Of a stretch of DNA of 33,848 nucleotides, positions 17,281-24,286 are shown one piece after another. The notes beneath the pieces were generated by a model. That model made no database searches and had not been told where the DNA came from. It saw only the letters and a program-made list of their open reading frames with translations. Location: the NCBI GenBank assembly GCA_913061055.1, contig CAJXVA010000042.1:1-33848 (forward strand). Direction: 5' to 3'. The stretch's first letter is position 1. Every line of letters begins with the position of its first letter. The position numbers and the translations under genes were made by a program. Source of the DNA: an uncultured Pseudomonadota bacterium (GTDB taxonomy: Bacteria; Myxococcota_A; Polyangia; Nannocystales; Nannocystaceae).

Positions 17281-17943
17281 ATGCGGAGCAACGCGACATT
17301 GGGACGGCGACGGCCGTGGGTACAGCAACGCTCCGGGCGATCGGCCACGCATGTGAAGCTCGACGTCAAGTGCCGCACGTGTGGCGGCGACAACTACGGG
17401 CGGCATAAATACTGCGGGTGGTGCGGGGTCGAGATGGGTGCTCCGGGGGTCGCGATGGACGATGTGACCGACCACGCGGCGGTGGGAGTCGGAGAGTCGA
17501 CATCGGCTGGCCCGCTTGCGAACGATCGGACCAATCCTGGCGGCGTCTCCGATGCAGACGCGACCGTCATGCGCTCTGTCGTCGCGGCGCCCGTTGACGG
17601 ACTGATCGTCTCGATGCTCGGTGAGATGGACGGAGGTCGATCTTCCCGGTCGCGGCCGGTCCTGTACCGTCTCGAGCTTGGGGAGCCGTTCGATGTGGAC
17701 GGACCCAGCATCGAAGCGCCGGGCACATTCACGGCAACGGCTGAGGGGCTCCGGCTCGACTCGCTCGGTTCGCTCGAAGGGGTCTACCGGCGCGTGAGTC
17801 GTGACGAGAAGCCTGTGGCATATCGGCGTCTGCGCGTCATCCGAGAGCTGGGTACGTTCCAAGCTTTGGCACCCGGTGAGACAATCGCCGTGGGCTGCAT
17901 GGCGATCCTCGATCGCGTGCTGGTACGTATCGAGCCCGCCTAA
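17281..17943 (+). CDS. Zinc-ribbon protein with FHA-like C-terminal region
   Basis: The protein has 220 aa. Residues 31-50 hold two CxxC pairs (CRTCGG and CGWCG), a zinc ribbon. The first 24 residues are basic and unlike the rest, so a GTG at 17353 is a credible alternative start. After a Ser/Asp/Gly linker, the C-terminal about 115 residues show the spacing of a diverged FHA domain: GLRLDSLGSLEGVYRRV in place of the FHA SxNGT segment, then LAPGETIAVG. The canonical FHA Arg/Ser phosphothreonine contacts are not clearly present. Zinc-ribbon plus FHA proteins are common in myxobacterial Ser/Thr kinase networks, so a signalling adaptor role is plausible but inferred. Confidence 0.7.
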   Translation: MRSNATLGRRRPWVQQRSGRSATHVKLDVKCRTCGGDNYGRHKYCGWCGVEMGAPGVAMDDVTDHAAVGVGESTSAGPLANDRTNPGGVSDADATVMRSVVAAPVDGLIVSMLGEMDGGRSSRSRPVLYRLELGEPFDVDGPSIEAPGTFTATAEGLRLDSLGSLEGVYRRVSRDEKPVAYRRLRVIRELGTFQALAPGETIAVGCMAILDRVLVRIEPA

Positions 17944-17993
17944 GGCCGGTCTCGGTAGACGATGCCGCGCGGGGCGTGCATGATGCCGCCACC

Positions 17994-18272
17994 ATGAAGC
18001 TCAAAGACATCGCGTCCACTCTCGCTGTCCTCGGTTCCGGAGCTCTGTTCCTTTCGGGCTGCGACAAAGAGAAGCCCGCGACCGAGGTTCCCGACGCAAC
18101 GGTTCCGGCCGCCGACGCTGGCGAAGGTTCCTGTGCTGCCGACGATCACCCCGACGACGGACACTGTGGTGGCGACACGGCTGAGGCTGAGGCTGAGGGC
18201 GAAGGCTCCTGCGGTGGCGACAAGGCCGAAGGCGAAGCGGACGCCGAGGGCGAAGCCTCCTGCGGCGGCTGA
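17994..18272 (+). CDS. Small Cys-Gly-motif lipoprotein (HvfA/bufferin-like tail)
   Basis: The protein has 92 aa. The ATG at 17994 is preferred over a GTG 18 nt upstream because it gives a compact signal peptide with a perfect lipobox (LFLSGC). The mature part is almost entirely Glu/Ala/Asp/Gly punctuated by four Cys motifs: EGSCAAD, DGHCGGD, EGSCGGDK and EASCGG. These resemble the EGKCG motifs of HvfA-type low-complexity proteins and copper-storing bufferins, whose Cys are modified by a DUF692 enzyme. No DUF692 partner is present here, so modification or metal binding is only a hypothesis. A strong terminator follows 18 bp downstream. Confidence 0.78.
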   Translation: MKLKDIASTLAVLGSGALFLSGCDKEKPATEVPDATVPAADAGEGSCAADDHPDDGHCGGDTAEAEAEGEGSCGGDKAEGEADAEGEASCGG

Positions 18273-18290
18273 TCGAACCCGTTCTCGCAG

Positions 18291-18321
18291 AAAAGCCCGC
18301 GGTCGATGCCGCGGGCTTTTT
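18291..18321 (+). terminator. Rho-independent terminator of the Cys-Gly lipoprotein gene
   Basis: A perfect 12-bp stem (AAAAGCCCGCGG / CCGCGGGCTTTT) with a 6-nt loop is followed directly by T residues. The A/T flanks make it usable in both directions. Confidence 0.93.
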
Positions 18322-18330
18322 CTATTGGTT

Positions 18331-18484
18331 CCGCGACTCCGATCCGACCAAGGAGTCGCGGACCGGCAGGTTCCCCTCTGAGACGAGAGCGCATTTCACA
18401 ACCTCGGCGAGGGCGCAGCCCGAACTTGGAAGGGTGAGCGAAGGGAGCTCCGCTCCCGCAGCGAGGGAAACCGAGAGGTTTCCC
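18331..18484. other. Hairpin-rich intergenic element
   Basis: Three perfect hairpins lie in a row: 18331-18361 (10-bp stem CCGCGACTCC / GGAGTCGCGG), 18443-18457 (6-bp stem GGGAGC / GCTCCC) and 18465-18484 (8-bp stem GGGAAACC / GGTTTCCC with a GAGA tetraloop). The sequence ending the last hairpin (AGGTTTCCCTCTAGAGAC) resembles AGGTTCCCCTCTGAGAC at 18368-18384 about 108 bp earlier. No credible reading frame covers the region. It could be a structured RNA, a REP-like dispersed repeat or an extended 3' end of the convergent genes. Confidence 0.5.
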
Positions 18485-18492
18485 TCTAGAGA

Positions 18493-20025
18493 CTAATCCA
18501 GGGGCCAGATCTCGGGCGGTCGCCGCTCGGGCGGGGGACTCGAGGCGCCGCGGCTTCGCAGGTTGGCGATGAACAGGTCGACATACCGGAGATCGTCCTC
18601 GATGTCGGCGTCGTCGTTGCTCTCGAGCCACAGGGCCACGCTCTCGCGCAGGCGCTCCAAGACGCCAAGCGCACTGGTCATGTCCCCGTAGGCGCTGCGG
18701 GTCGCGGCCATGTCGAACCCGGCGTAGATGTTGAGCATGACGAAGGCCTTTTCCACGCCCGTGCTCTCGAACTCTCCGTCCTCCGGGACGTCTCCGGGGG
18801 ATAGGGCCGAGGTGATCGGGACTTCCTGGACGACGGTGTCTTCGCTCCCCGGGACGGTGTAGGTCATGACGAGCGTGCCCACGGAGCCCGCACCGACGGA
18901 TGCATCCAGCGGGACAACCTCTGCGATGATCGCACCACCGCCACCCCGGCGGCCTCCAGCGTCATCGTCGACCTCGGTGCGGTGCGCGAGCTGAAGTGCG
19001 GGGATGTCGATGGTCGCCTCGTTGCCCTCGAGCTCGGCCCCTTGGGTGCCGTAGATCGCCCGTAGCGAGTATCCCTCGCTGACGCTCACATCGATGCGGA
19101 CGTCGGTTGCAAGCGGGAGGAGGAACGCCTTGACCTCTTCCTCGAAAACCTCACGGACGGCTTCGGGGCTCTCCAGGAAGTAGAACGCGCCGCCGCCGGT
19201 GACCGCGAGCTCGCGCATCAGCTCGGGATCGAAACTCTCTCCGATACCGATCGTCGTGAGTCCGTATCCGAGCTCGTTGTATTGCCGCGACATCTCCTCG
19301 ACCCGTGCATCGGATGTGATGCCCGAGGTCGCTTCTCCGTCCGACAGCAAGATGACGCGGTTCTGATAGCCCTCCACCGCGTGCAGCTGGACGGTGTCGT
19401 ACGCTTCGCGCAGTCCGGCGTAGATGTTGGTGCTCCCATCCGCCTCGAGGAGGCCGATCGCTTCCGAAAGCTCCGGAGAATCGCCAGCGACGTTCTCCAC
19501 GAGCACTTCGGCGGTGTCGTCGAACGCGATGAGTGAGATCCGGTCCGCCGGTCGAAGGTCGTCCAGCATGCGGAACAGGCCCTCGCGGAGGTTGGTGATG
19601 TTGGTCCCGCGCATGGACCCGGAGATGTCGACGGCGATCGACAGGTTGAGCGGAGGCCGTTCCAGCGTGGTGGGGTCGATCGCGGTGTTCATGCCCAGAA
19701 GCATCAACGTGCAGTTGCTGCCCGTGATCATGTTGCCCATCACGCCGAGCTGACCGTGCAGGCAGATGTCGTCGTCACACTCCGGCGTGGGGAACTCGAC
19801 CTTGTGCTCGTTGAAGAAGCCCACGTCGTCGAGAGTGGCGGGGTGGGGGATGCCGCCGTCGTCGAGGATCTGGCGAAACTCGCCGAAGTCCTGGGCTCCG
19901 CCTTGGGCGACCCCTGCACCGCCGGCAGCGCCAGAGTTCGCGCCAGCAGAGTCGGCATCTGCAGCGCAGCCGCCGGCGACAGAGAGGACGGAACAGATAA
20001 GGGTAATCAGTGCATTCTTCTTCAT
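18493..20025 (-). CDS. von Willebrand factor A domain lipoprotein
   Basis: The protein has 510 aa. The ATG at 20025 is preferred because GGAGG lies 9 nt upstream of it; an ATG two codons earlier (20031) overlaps the upstream stop as ATGA. The signal peptide ends in SVAGGC. A VWA domain spans about residues 120-310 with a complete MIDAS: DISGS (about 130), the Thr in GSTNIYAG, and the Asp in LLSDGEATSG. A beta-rich region and a C-terminal helical segment (ERLRESVALWLES) follow, as in YfbK/BatA-like VWA proteins. Such proteins bind partners through a metal ion at the envelope. It is coupled to the upstream membrane-protein gene, suggesting they act together. Confidence 0.88.
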   Translation of the reverse strand: MKKNALITLICSVLSVAGGCAADADSAGANSGAAGGAGVAQGGAQDFGEFRQILDDGGIPHPATLDDVGFFNEHKVEFPTPECDDDICLHGQLGVMGNMITGSNCTLMLLGMNTAIDPTTLERPPLNLSIAVDISGSMRGTNITNLREGLFRMLDDLRPADRISLIAFDDTAEVLVENVAGDSPELSEAIGLLEADGSTNIYAGLREAYDTVQLHAVEGYQNRVILLSDGEATSGITSDARVEEMSRQYNELGYGLTTIGIGESFDPELMRELAVTGGGAFYFLESPEAVREVFEEEVKAFLLPLATDVRIDVSVSEGYSLRAIYGTQGAELEGNEATIDIPALQLAHRTEVDDDAGGRRGGGGAIIAEVVPLDASVGAGSVGTLVMTYTVPGSEDTVVQEVPITSALSPGDVPEDGEFESTGVEKAFVMLNIYAGFDMAATRSAYGDMTSALGVLERLRESVALWLESNDDADIEDDLRYVDLFIANLRSRGASSPPPERRPPEIWPLD

Positions 20026-20027
20026 CG

Positions 20028-21596
20028 TCATTCTCCTCCGCGCTCGCGGCGAATCGCGACGAGTTCGAGGTCGGTGCCCAGTTCAAGGGGACCGCTGTCA
20101 CAGGCGGTATCGGCGACGAGCCGCTCCGATGCGTGGACGAGGTGGAGTTCGAGGGTCTGGGTCTCGCTCTGGGTCGTGGCGGGGACTTCGGTGCCCTGCT
20201 GCACACCGACCGATTCGAACCCGCCACCGACCATCGAGACCGAGACGGCGCGGCGAACGGTGCCGCACGCCTCTTCGGCAATGGCATCACAGGCGAGCTC
20301 GGGGTCGACGAGGGCTTGCATGCCGTACACGGTCGACCCCCCGTTGCTGCGCATGGCGGTGAGGGTGGTCTCGGCCTCTCCCGTCTCGGGGTCGTTTCGT
20401 GTCAGCGCAACGGCCTCGGTCACGGCGTTGGTGGACGCATCCTCCAAGACGATCAGGTCGCCCTCTTCGAAGGGGAACGCTCCGTGCGGAAGACACAGCT
20501 CCCACGGCTTGCCCGGGACATCGAGGTCCTCTTCGAATCCAGTGCGTAGGGCGAGTTGAACGCAACCATCGAGTCCTTCATCCACGCTCGACAAGATCCA
20601 CTCGCCCGTCGGGATGCTGCCCCAGGCGAGGCGGCTGGATTCGGCCGAGGGTGTGCAGACGCCAGGCTCGGGTGCGGTCAGAGATTCGATGCGGAAGACG
20701 AGGTCGTCCTGAGTTTCGTACGTGCCGAGCCCATCGCCGTCGAACGCGACCGAGATCCAGCCGCTGGTGTCGGGCGTGATGCCGGTACCGTCGACGAAGG
20801 TCTGCGGGTATTGCCCTTCGCGCCAGAAGATGACGGATGGGGCGAGGTTGTCGGCATCGATCCAAGCAGCGTGACAACTGCGCGTGGGCCGATCCCAAAG
20901 CTCGAGCACCGGCATCGTTGCGTCGGGCGCGAGCGTCCAGCTCTGCGCATCGGCGAACAGCGCATCGCGGAGGTAACCTGCAGGATCTTCCTCCACCAGG
21001 TCGCAATCGAACTCCGCGGATTCCTTGAGCGGGCGAATGCGCAACACGATGTCGAAGTCGTTCGCGTTGTGGATGTACGTGTCCGCGTCGAACGAGCCGT
21101 AGAAAGGCTCTTCAATCTGGCTGGTTGCGACGCAGCAGAGCATCCCGGCGGAGGCGACGGCGACCTCGCCGGTTGCACGGTGTGCGACCCGCTGGCCGGC
21201 CAGGCGCGGCACGTAGAGGTAGCTGACCGCGAGCGCAGGAAGCGTGAGGAGGTCGGTGAGGTCCGAGGTGATGGCCCACGGAAAGCCAAACAGACCCATG
21301 AAGCCCGACCAGGCCTCTGCGGCGGCCGTTGAGACCTGGATCGCGGAGAACACGACCCCGATGGCGATGTGGGAGAGCGCCCATCCTCGGCGAGTGGAGA
21401 CCCGCACCAGGACCGCCAGGAGGAGCGGCGCCGCAAACAGCCCGACGATGTCGCTCAGCTTTCCGGTGAGCCAGCCCGGCACCAGGCCCGAGCCCTTGAG
21501 CAGGTGGTCGTTGATCGCCAGCGTGGCGACGGCGCCGAGCCACACGGGGTGGAGCAAGGCGCGTCGTAGCGGGGGAATGGGGCGGTTCGCAGTCAT
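20028..21596 (-). CDS. Polytopic membrane protein of unknown function with a long extracytoplasmic domain
   Basis: The protein has 522 aa. The first about 160 residues hold several hydrophobic segments (LGAVATLAIN, IVGLFAAPLLLAVLV, IAIGVVFSAIQV, LLTLPALAVSYLYV, VASAGMLCCVAT), interrupted by the motif DHLLKGSGLVPGWLTGKLSD. The remaining about 360 residues are soluble and acidic, with scattered Cys, and probably lie outside the cytoplasm. I do not recognise a catalytic domain. The stop sits inside the start region of the VWA lipoprotein gene, so the two are translationally coupled. The 141 bp upstream (21597-21737), shared with the divergent lipoprotein array, contain no clear promoter or repeat. 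Confidence 0.75.
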   Translation of the reverse strand: MTANRPIPPLRRALLHPVWLGAVATLAINDHLLKGSGLVPGWLTGKLSDIVGLFAAPLLLAVLVRVSTRRGWALSHIAIGVVFSAIQVSTAAAEAWSGFMGLFGFPWAITSDLTDLLTLPALAVSYLYVPRLAGQRVAHRATGEVAVASAGMLCCVATSQIEEPFYGSFDADTYIHNANDFDIVLRIRPLKESAEFDCDLVEEDPAGYLRDALFADAQSWTLAPDATMPVLELWDRPTRSCHAAWIDADNLAPSVIFWREGQYPQTFVDGTGITPDTSGWISVAFDGDGLGTYETQDDLVFRIESLTAPEPGVCTPSAESSRLAWGSIPTGEWILSSVDEGLDGCVQLALRTGFEEDLDVPGKPWELCLPHGAFPFEEGDLIVLEDASTNAVTEAVALTRNDPETGEAETTLTAMRSNGGSTVYGMQALVDPELACDAIAEEACGTVRRAVSVSMVGGGFESVGVQQGTEVPATTQSETQTLELHLVHASERLVADTACDSGPLELGTDLELVAIRRERGGE

Positions 21597-21737
21597 GAAA
21601 GTCCTCGCAATAAGGGGGTACAGACAGGGTAGTGCCTCCCAACTGCCAAACGATCACGGCGCGCCGCTGCGATTCCGCATCCTCCCCAAGTCACGAATTC
21701 GCGGGCCTATCGATGATTTTGCCGCTACCGTGAGGTC

Positions 21738-22265
21738 ATGCGCTTAGATTGTTGGAAGCTTGCGGTGTTCGCGGGCCTGCTGCTCGGGGGATGCGGTGAT
21801 AGCGAGGACACCCTCACGGATGAGATGCCGGAGGACCTCCCCGCGGGTCAGTCGGCGACGGACGGCGAGACCGACGCGTCGACGTCACCGGCGACGTCGG
21901 CCTCGACAGGTGACTCCACGACCGGGCTCACGTCTGGAAGCACGGGCGGGGAGACAACCGGCGGGCCCGTCGGGCCGTGCCAGAGCTCGGACGACTGCCT
22001 CGGCAACGACGTCTGCGTCGCTCCATGGGATCCGGAAACGCAAACCGCTGGCGAGGCGGACTGCGCCTTCGCGTGCATCCCATCGTATGACGAGACGCAG
22101 TGGTGCGCCGACGCTGCGGCTTGTTGCGATGCCGACGCGATTTGCACCGCGCGCGGCTACTGTGTGCCTCCTCAGGAGCCACCGGCGGCCGACTCCAGCA
22201 GCAGCGGCGGCGAAGAGACCGGCTCGACCGGCGGGGACTCCACTGGAACCGGAGGTGAAGGATGA
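21738..22265 (+). CDS. DEMPEDLPAG-family Cys-rich lipoprotein, copy 1
   Basis: The protein has 175 aa, with lipobox LLLGGC (Cys19). The family motif DEMPEDLPAG is at residues 28-37. A Thr/Ser/Gly linker (about 38-80) leads to a module of ten Cys spaced C-x5-C-x5-C-x15-C-x3-C-x9-C-x5-CC-x5-C-x5-C, with FACIP and ARGYC signatures. A Ser/Gly/Thr tail ends in GGEG. The start is supported by the signal peptide; the array promoter must lie in the preceding 141 bp. The GGA-GGT codons of the tail double as the ribosome binding site of copy 2, whose ATG overlaps this stop. No known domain is recognised. The ten Cys suggest five disulfides in an extracytoplasmic module. Confidence 0.85.
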   Translation: MRLDCWKLAVFAGLLLGGCGDSEDTLTDEMPEDLPAGQSATDGETDASTSPATSASTGDSTTGLTSGSTGGETTGGPVGPCQSSDDCLGNDVCVAPWDPETQTAGEADCAFACIPSYDETQWCADAAACCDADAICTARGYCVPPQEPPAADSSSSGGEETGSTGGDSTGTGGEG

Positions 22266-22825
22266 GCACGAAGAGATGGCTATTGGCTGCGTCGCTGTTG
22301 TTCGCGGCCTGTGACGCCGACTCCTCGGCGGACGGAGCGGGCTCGAGCGAGACCGACGTGTTCGGCGACGACATGCCCGACGACTTCCCGGCCGGAAGCT
22401 GCGCCGAGACGATGGGCGAAGACTGCGAGACCGAGGGCGATAGTGCGGGTGTTGGCGACAGTGCATCCACCGGCGGCGCTGCGGCGGACTGCGTCGCCGA
22501 CGGTTGCGTCGGCCAGGGGGTCTGCGCCGCGCCCTGGGATGAGACGACCGAAGCACTCGGCGAGTTCGAGTGTCGCTTCAGCTGCATTCCGCTTCTCGAC
22601 GACACGTCGTGGTGCGCCAACGCCGACGCGTGTTGCGACGCCGGAGCCCGGTGTACAGATCGTGGCTACTGCGTCCTCGAGGGAGGGGATGGCTCGACGG
22701 GGAGTGGTGGCGAAGACACCGATACCGACGGCGACACGGACACGGACACGGACGGTGACACGGACACGGACACCGCCGGCGCCACCGGCACGGACACCGA
22801 CGGGACGACTGGAGGCGCGACATGA
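22262..22825 (+). CDS. DEMPEDLPAG-family Cys-rich lipoprotein, copy 2
   Basis: The protein has 187 aa, with lipobox LLFAAC (Cys17). It is the most diverged copy: the motif reads DDMPDDFPAG (36-45). The Cys module starts C-x4-C rather than C-x5-C but otherwise follows the family spacing, with CRFSCIP and DRGYC. The C-terminal tail carries repeated DTDGDTDTDT units (DNA about 22720-22797), the longest tail in the array. It is preceded by a strong ribosome binding site (GGAGGTGA, 6 nt spacing) inside copy 1, and its own GGA-GGC tail codons serve copy 3. Confidence 0.85.
   Translation: MSTKRWLLAASLLFAACDADSSADGAGSSETDVFGDDMPDDFPAGSCAETMGEDCETEGDSAGVGDSASTGGAAADCVADGCVGQGVCAAPWDETTEALGEFECRFSCIPLLDDTSWCANADACCDAGARCTDRGYCVLEGGDGSTGSGGEDTDTDGDTDTDTDGDTDTDTAGATGTDTDGTTGGAT
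22720..22797. repeat. Short tandem repeat encoding Asp-Thr-rich tail of copy 2
   Basis: Imperfect repeats of GACACGGACACG-type units encode DTDTDGDTDTDT. A similar repeat occurs in the lipoprotein gene at 32235-32867, so this kind of tail recurs in unrelated lipoproteins of the window. Confidence 0.6.
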
Positions 22826-23382
22826 CTCGCGGCATGCTTGTGCTTGGAGTCCTGCTTGCCGCGGGTCTTGGGTGCGATGGGAGCACAGATGACTCCGTGC
22901 ATGCCGATGGCCCGGTAGACCTCTCGGATGAGATGCCCGAGGATCTTCCGGCCGGTGAGTGCCGCGAGGGCGAGACCGACGACGAAGACTGCGAGTCGGG
23001 CACCTCGTCGGCGGGAGGGTCGGGGTCGACGTCTGGCCAGGCGGGCGAAGCCGAGACGTTCGAGTGCACCGTGACCGAAGACTGTGACGGTGCTGGGGCC
23101 TGCGCTGCGAACTGGGAGGACGGCGTACGGACCTCCTTCTCCTGTCGCTTCGCCTGCATTCCCACCCTCAACGAGAGCGCGTGGTGTCGCGACGATGCGT
23201 CGTGTTGTGACCCAGACGCGGTCTGCACGGGGAGGGGATACTGCGTTGTCCCCGGCCAGCCCGAAGGCTCCGACGACGTCGTCAGCGATCCGAAACTCAC
23301 GGACGAAATGCCCGAAGACCTTCCAGCCGGCGGCGGCACACCCGACGGTGTACTCGACGGCACCGCGGACGGCCTCCCATGA
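22822..23382 (+). CDS. DEMPEDLPAG-family Cys-rich lipoprotein, copy 3, with a second motif at its C-terminus
   Basis: The protein has 186 aa, with a lipobox-like AGLGC (Cys18). The first DEMPEDLPAG is at 36-45. The Cys module (C-x5-C-x5-C-x13-C-x3-C-x9-C-x5-CC-x5-C-x5-C) has CRFACIP and GRGYC. Uniquely, a second LTDEMPEDLPAGGG lies at residues 159-172 near the C-terminus, where the other copies have a Ser/Gly tail. The second copy uses different synonymous codons from the first. The region looks like the N-terminal part of another paralogue joined to this one. The ATG overlaps the stop of copy 2 and is served by GGAGG 6 nt upstream; no such site precedes copy 4. Confidence 0.85.
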   Translation: MTRGMLVLGVLLAAGLGCDGSTDDSVHADGPVDLSDEMPEDLPAGECREGETDDEDCESGTSSAGGSGSTSGQAGEAETFECTVTEDCDGAGACAANWEDGVRTSFSCRFACIPTLNESAWCRDDASCCDPDAVCTGRGYCVVPGQPEGSDDVVSDPKLTDEMPEDLPAGGGTPDGVLDGTADGLP

Positions 23383-23831
23383 GACCCGCGACGATCCTAC
23401 TCTTCACCTTTGGACTCAGCGCATGTTTCTCGCCGGGCAGTCTCACCGACGAGATGCCCGAAGACCTCCCCGCGCCGTCGTGCGAGGACACGGATACGGA
23501 CGCGTGTGCTTCGTCCTCGGGTGCGACCGGCCCGGAGTCGTCGACGGGCGGAAGCAGCTCGACCACCGCACCCGTGGTCGACGGATGCGAGGCCACGGAC
23601 TCGTGTTTGGGTGAGGACGCTTGTGTCGCGGATTGGGATGCGGAGGCGGAGTCGCGCGGACCCTTCGTCTGTCGGTTCGCCTGCGTTCCGCTGCTCGACG
23701 AGGCGTCGTGGTGCATTGATGATGGCTCGTGTTGCGATCCGTCGGCCCAGTGCACGGCTCGGGGCTACTGCATCATTCCCGAGCCGGCCGGTGATGACTC
23801 CGGCAGCTCGAGCGGAGGGGCCACAGAATGA
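23379..23831 (+). CDS. DEMPEDLPAG-family Cys-rich lipoprotein, copy 4
   Basis: The protein has 150 aa, the shortest copy, with lipobox FGLSAC (Cys16). DEMPEDLPA is at residues 24-32, only 7 residues behind the lipidated Cys, followed by PSC instead of Gly. The Cys module keeps the family spacing (x15 in the long loop) with CRFACVP and ARGYC. The tail is DDSGSSSGGATE, and its GGA-GGG codons lie about 9 nt before the ATG of copy 5. It overlaps copy 3 by 4 nt but has no visible Shine-Dalgarno sequence, so its translation probably depends on coupling. Confidence 0.84.
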   Translation: MRPATILLFTFGLSACFSPGSLTDEMPEDLPAPSCEDTDTDACASSSGATGPESSTGGSSSTTAPVVDGCEATDSCLGEDACVADWDAEAESRGPFVCRFACVPLLDEASWCIDDGSCCDPSAQCTARGYCIIPEPAGDDSGSSSGGATE

Positions 23832-24286
23832 AACGATCGATCCTTCTGCTACTCATCGTCCTCGGCGCGTGCGCGTCGGAACTCGAGGGTGCGTCGGACT
23901 TGAGCGATGAGATGCCCGAGGACCTTCCCGCGGGCGGATGCCGAGACACCGACGTCGAAGCGACGAGCGGGAGCGGCACCGACGGACTCGAAGGTTGCGA
24001 CGCAGCAACCAGCACCGGGCTCGCGACGGGTTCGACGACCACGGGAGAGATCGACTCGGAGTGTGCTGGGGAAGGGGACTGCGACGGTGCTGGCGCATGC
24101 GTCGCAGATTGGAACGAGGGCGAGCGGGGCCCGTTCCGATGCCAGTTCGCGTGCGTTCCCACCTTGGACGAAGCGGCCTGGTGCAGTGACGACGCGTCGT
24201 GTTGTGACGCGGCAGCAACTTGCACGCCGCGTGGCTACTGCGTCATCGTCGGCGATGCTGAGGACAGCTCATCCGGCGGGGGTTGA
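23828..24286 (+). CDS. DEMPEDLPAG-family Cys-rich lipoprotein, copy 5
   Basis: The protein has 152 aa, with lipobox VLGAC (Cys15). DEMPEDLPAG is at 27-36. The Cys module resembles copy 3 most closely (x13 long loop, ECAGEGDCDGAGAC against ECTVTEDCDGAGAC), pointing to a recent duplication of these two. The tail is short (SSSGGG). The gene ends the array and its last 18 bp overlap the 3' end of the convergent kinase gene, with no terminator in between. Confidence 0.84.
   Translation: MKRSILLLLIVLGACASELEGASDLSDEMPEDLPAGGCRDTDVEATSGSGTDGLEGCDAATSTGLATGSTTTGEIDSECAGEGDCDGAGACVADWNEGERGPFRCQFACVPTLDEAAWCSDDASCCDAAATCTPRGYCVIVGDAEDSSSGGG

Noticed and set aside
17994..18272. Calling the small Cys-Gly lipoprotein a bufferin outright
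   Set aside because: The motif is EGSCGG, not EGKCG, and no DUF692 or DUF2063 gene is in the window.
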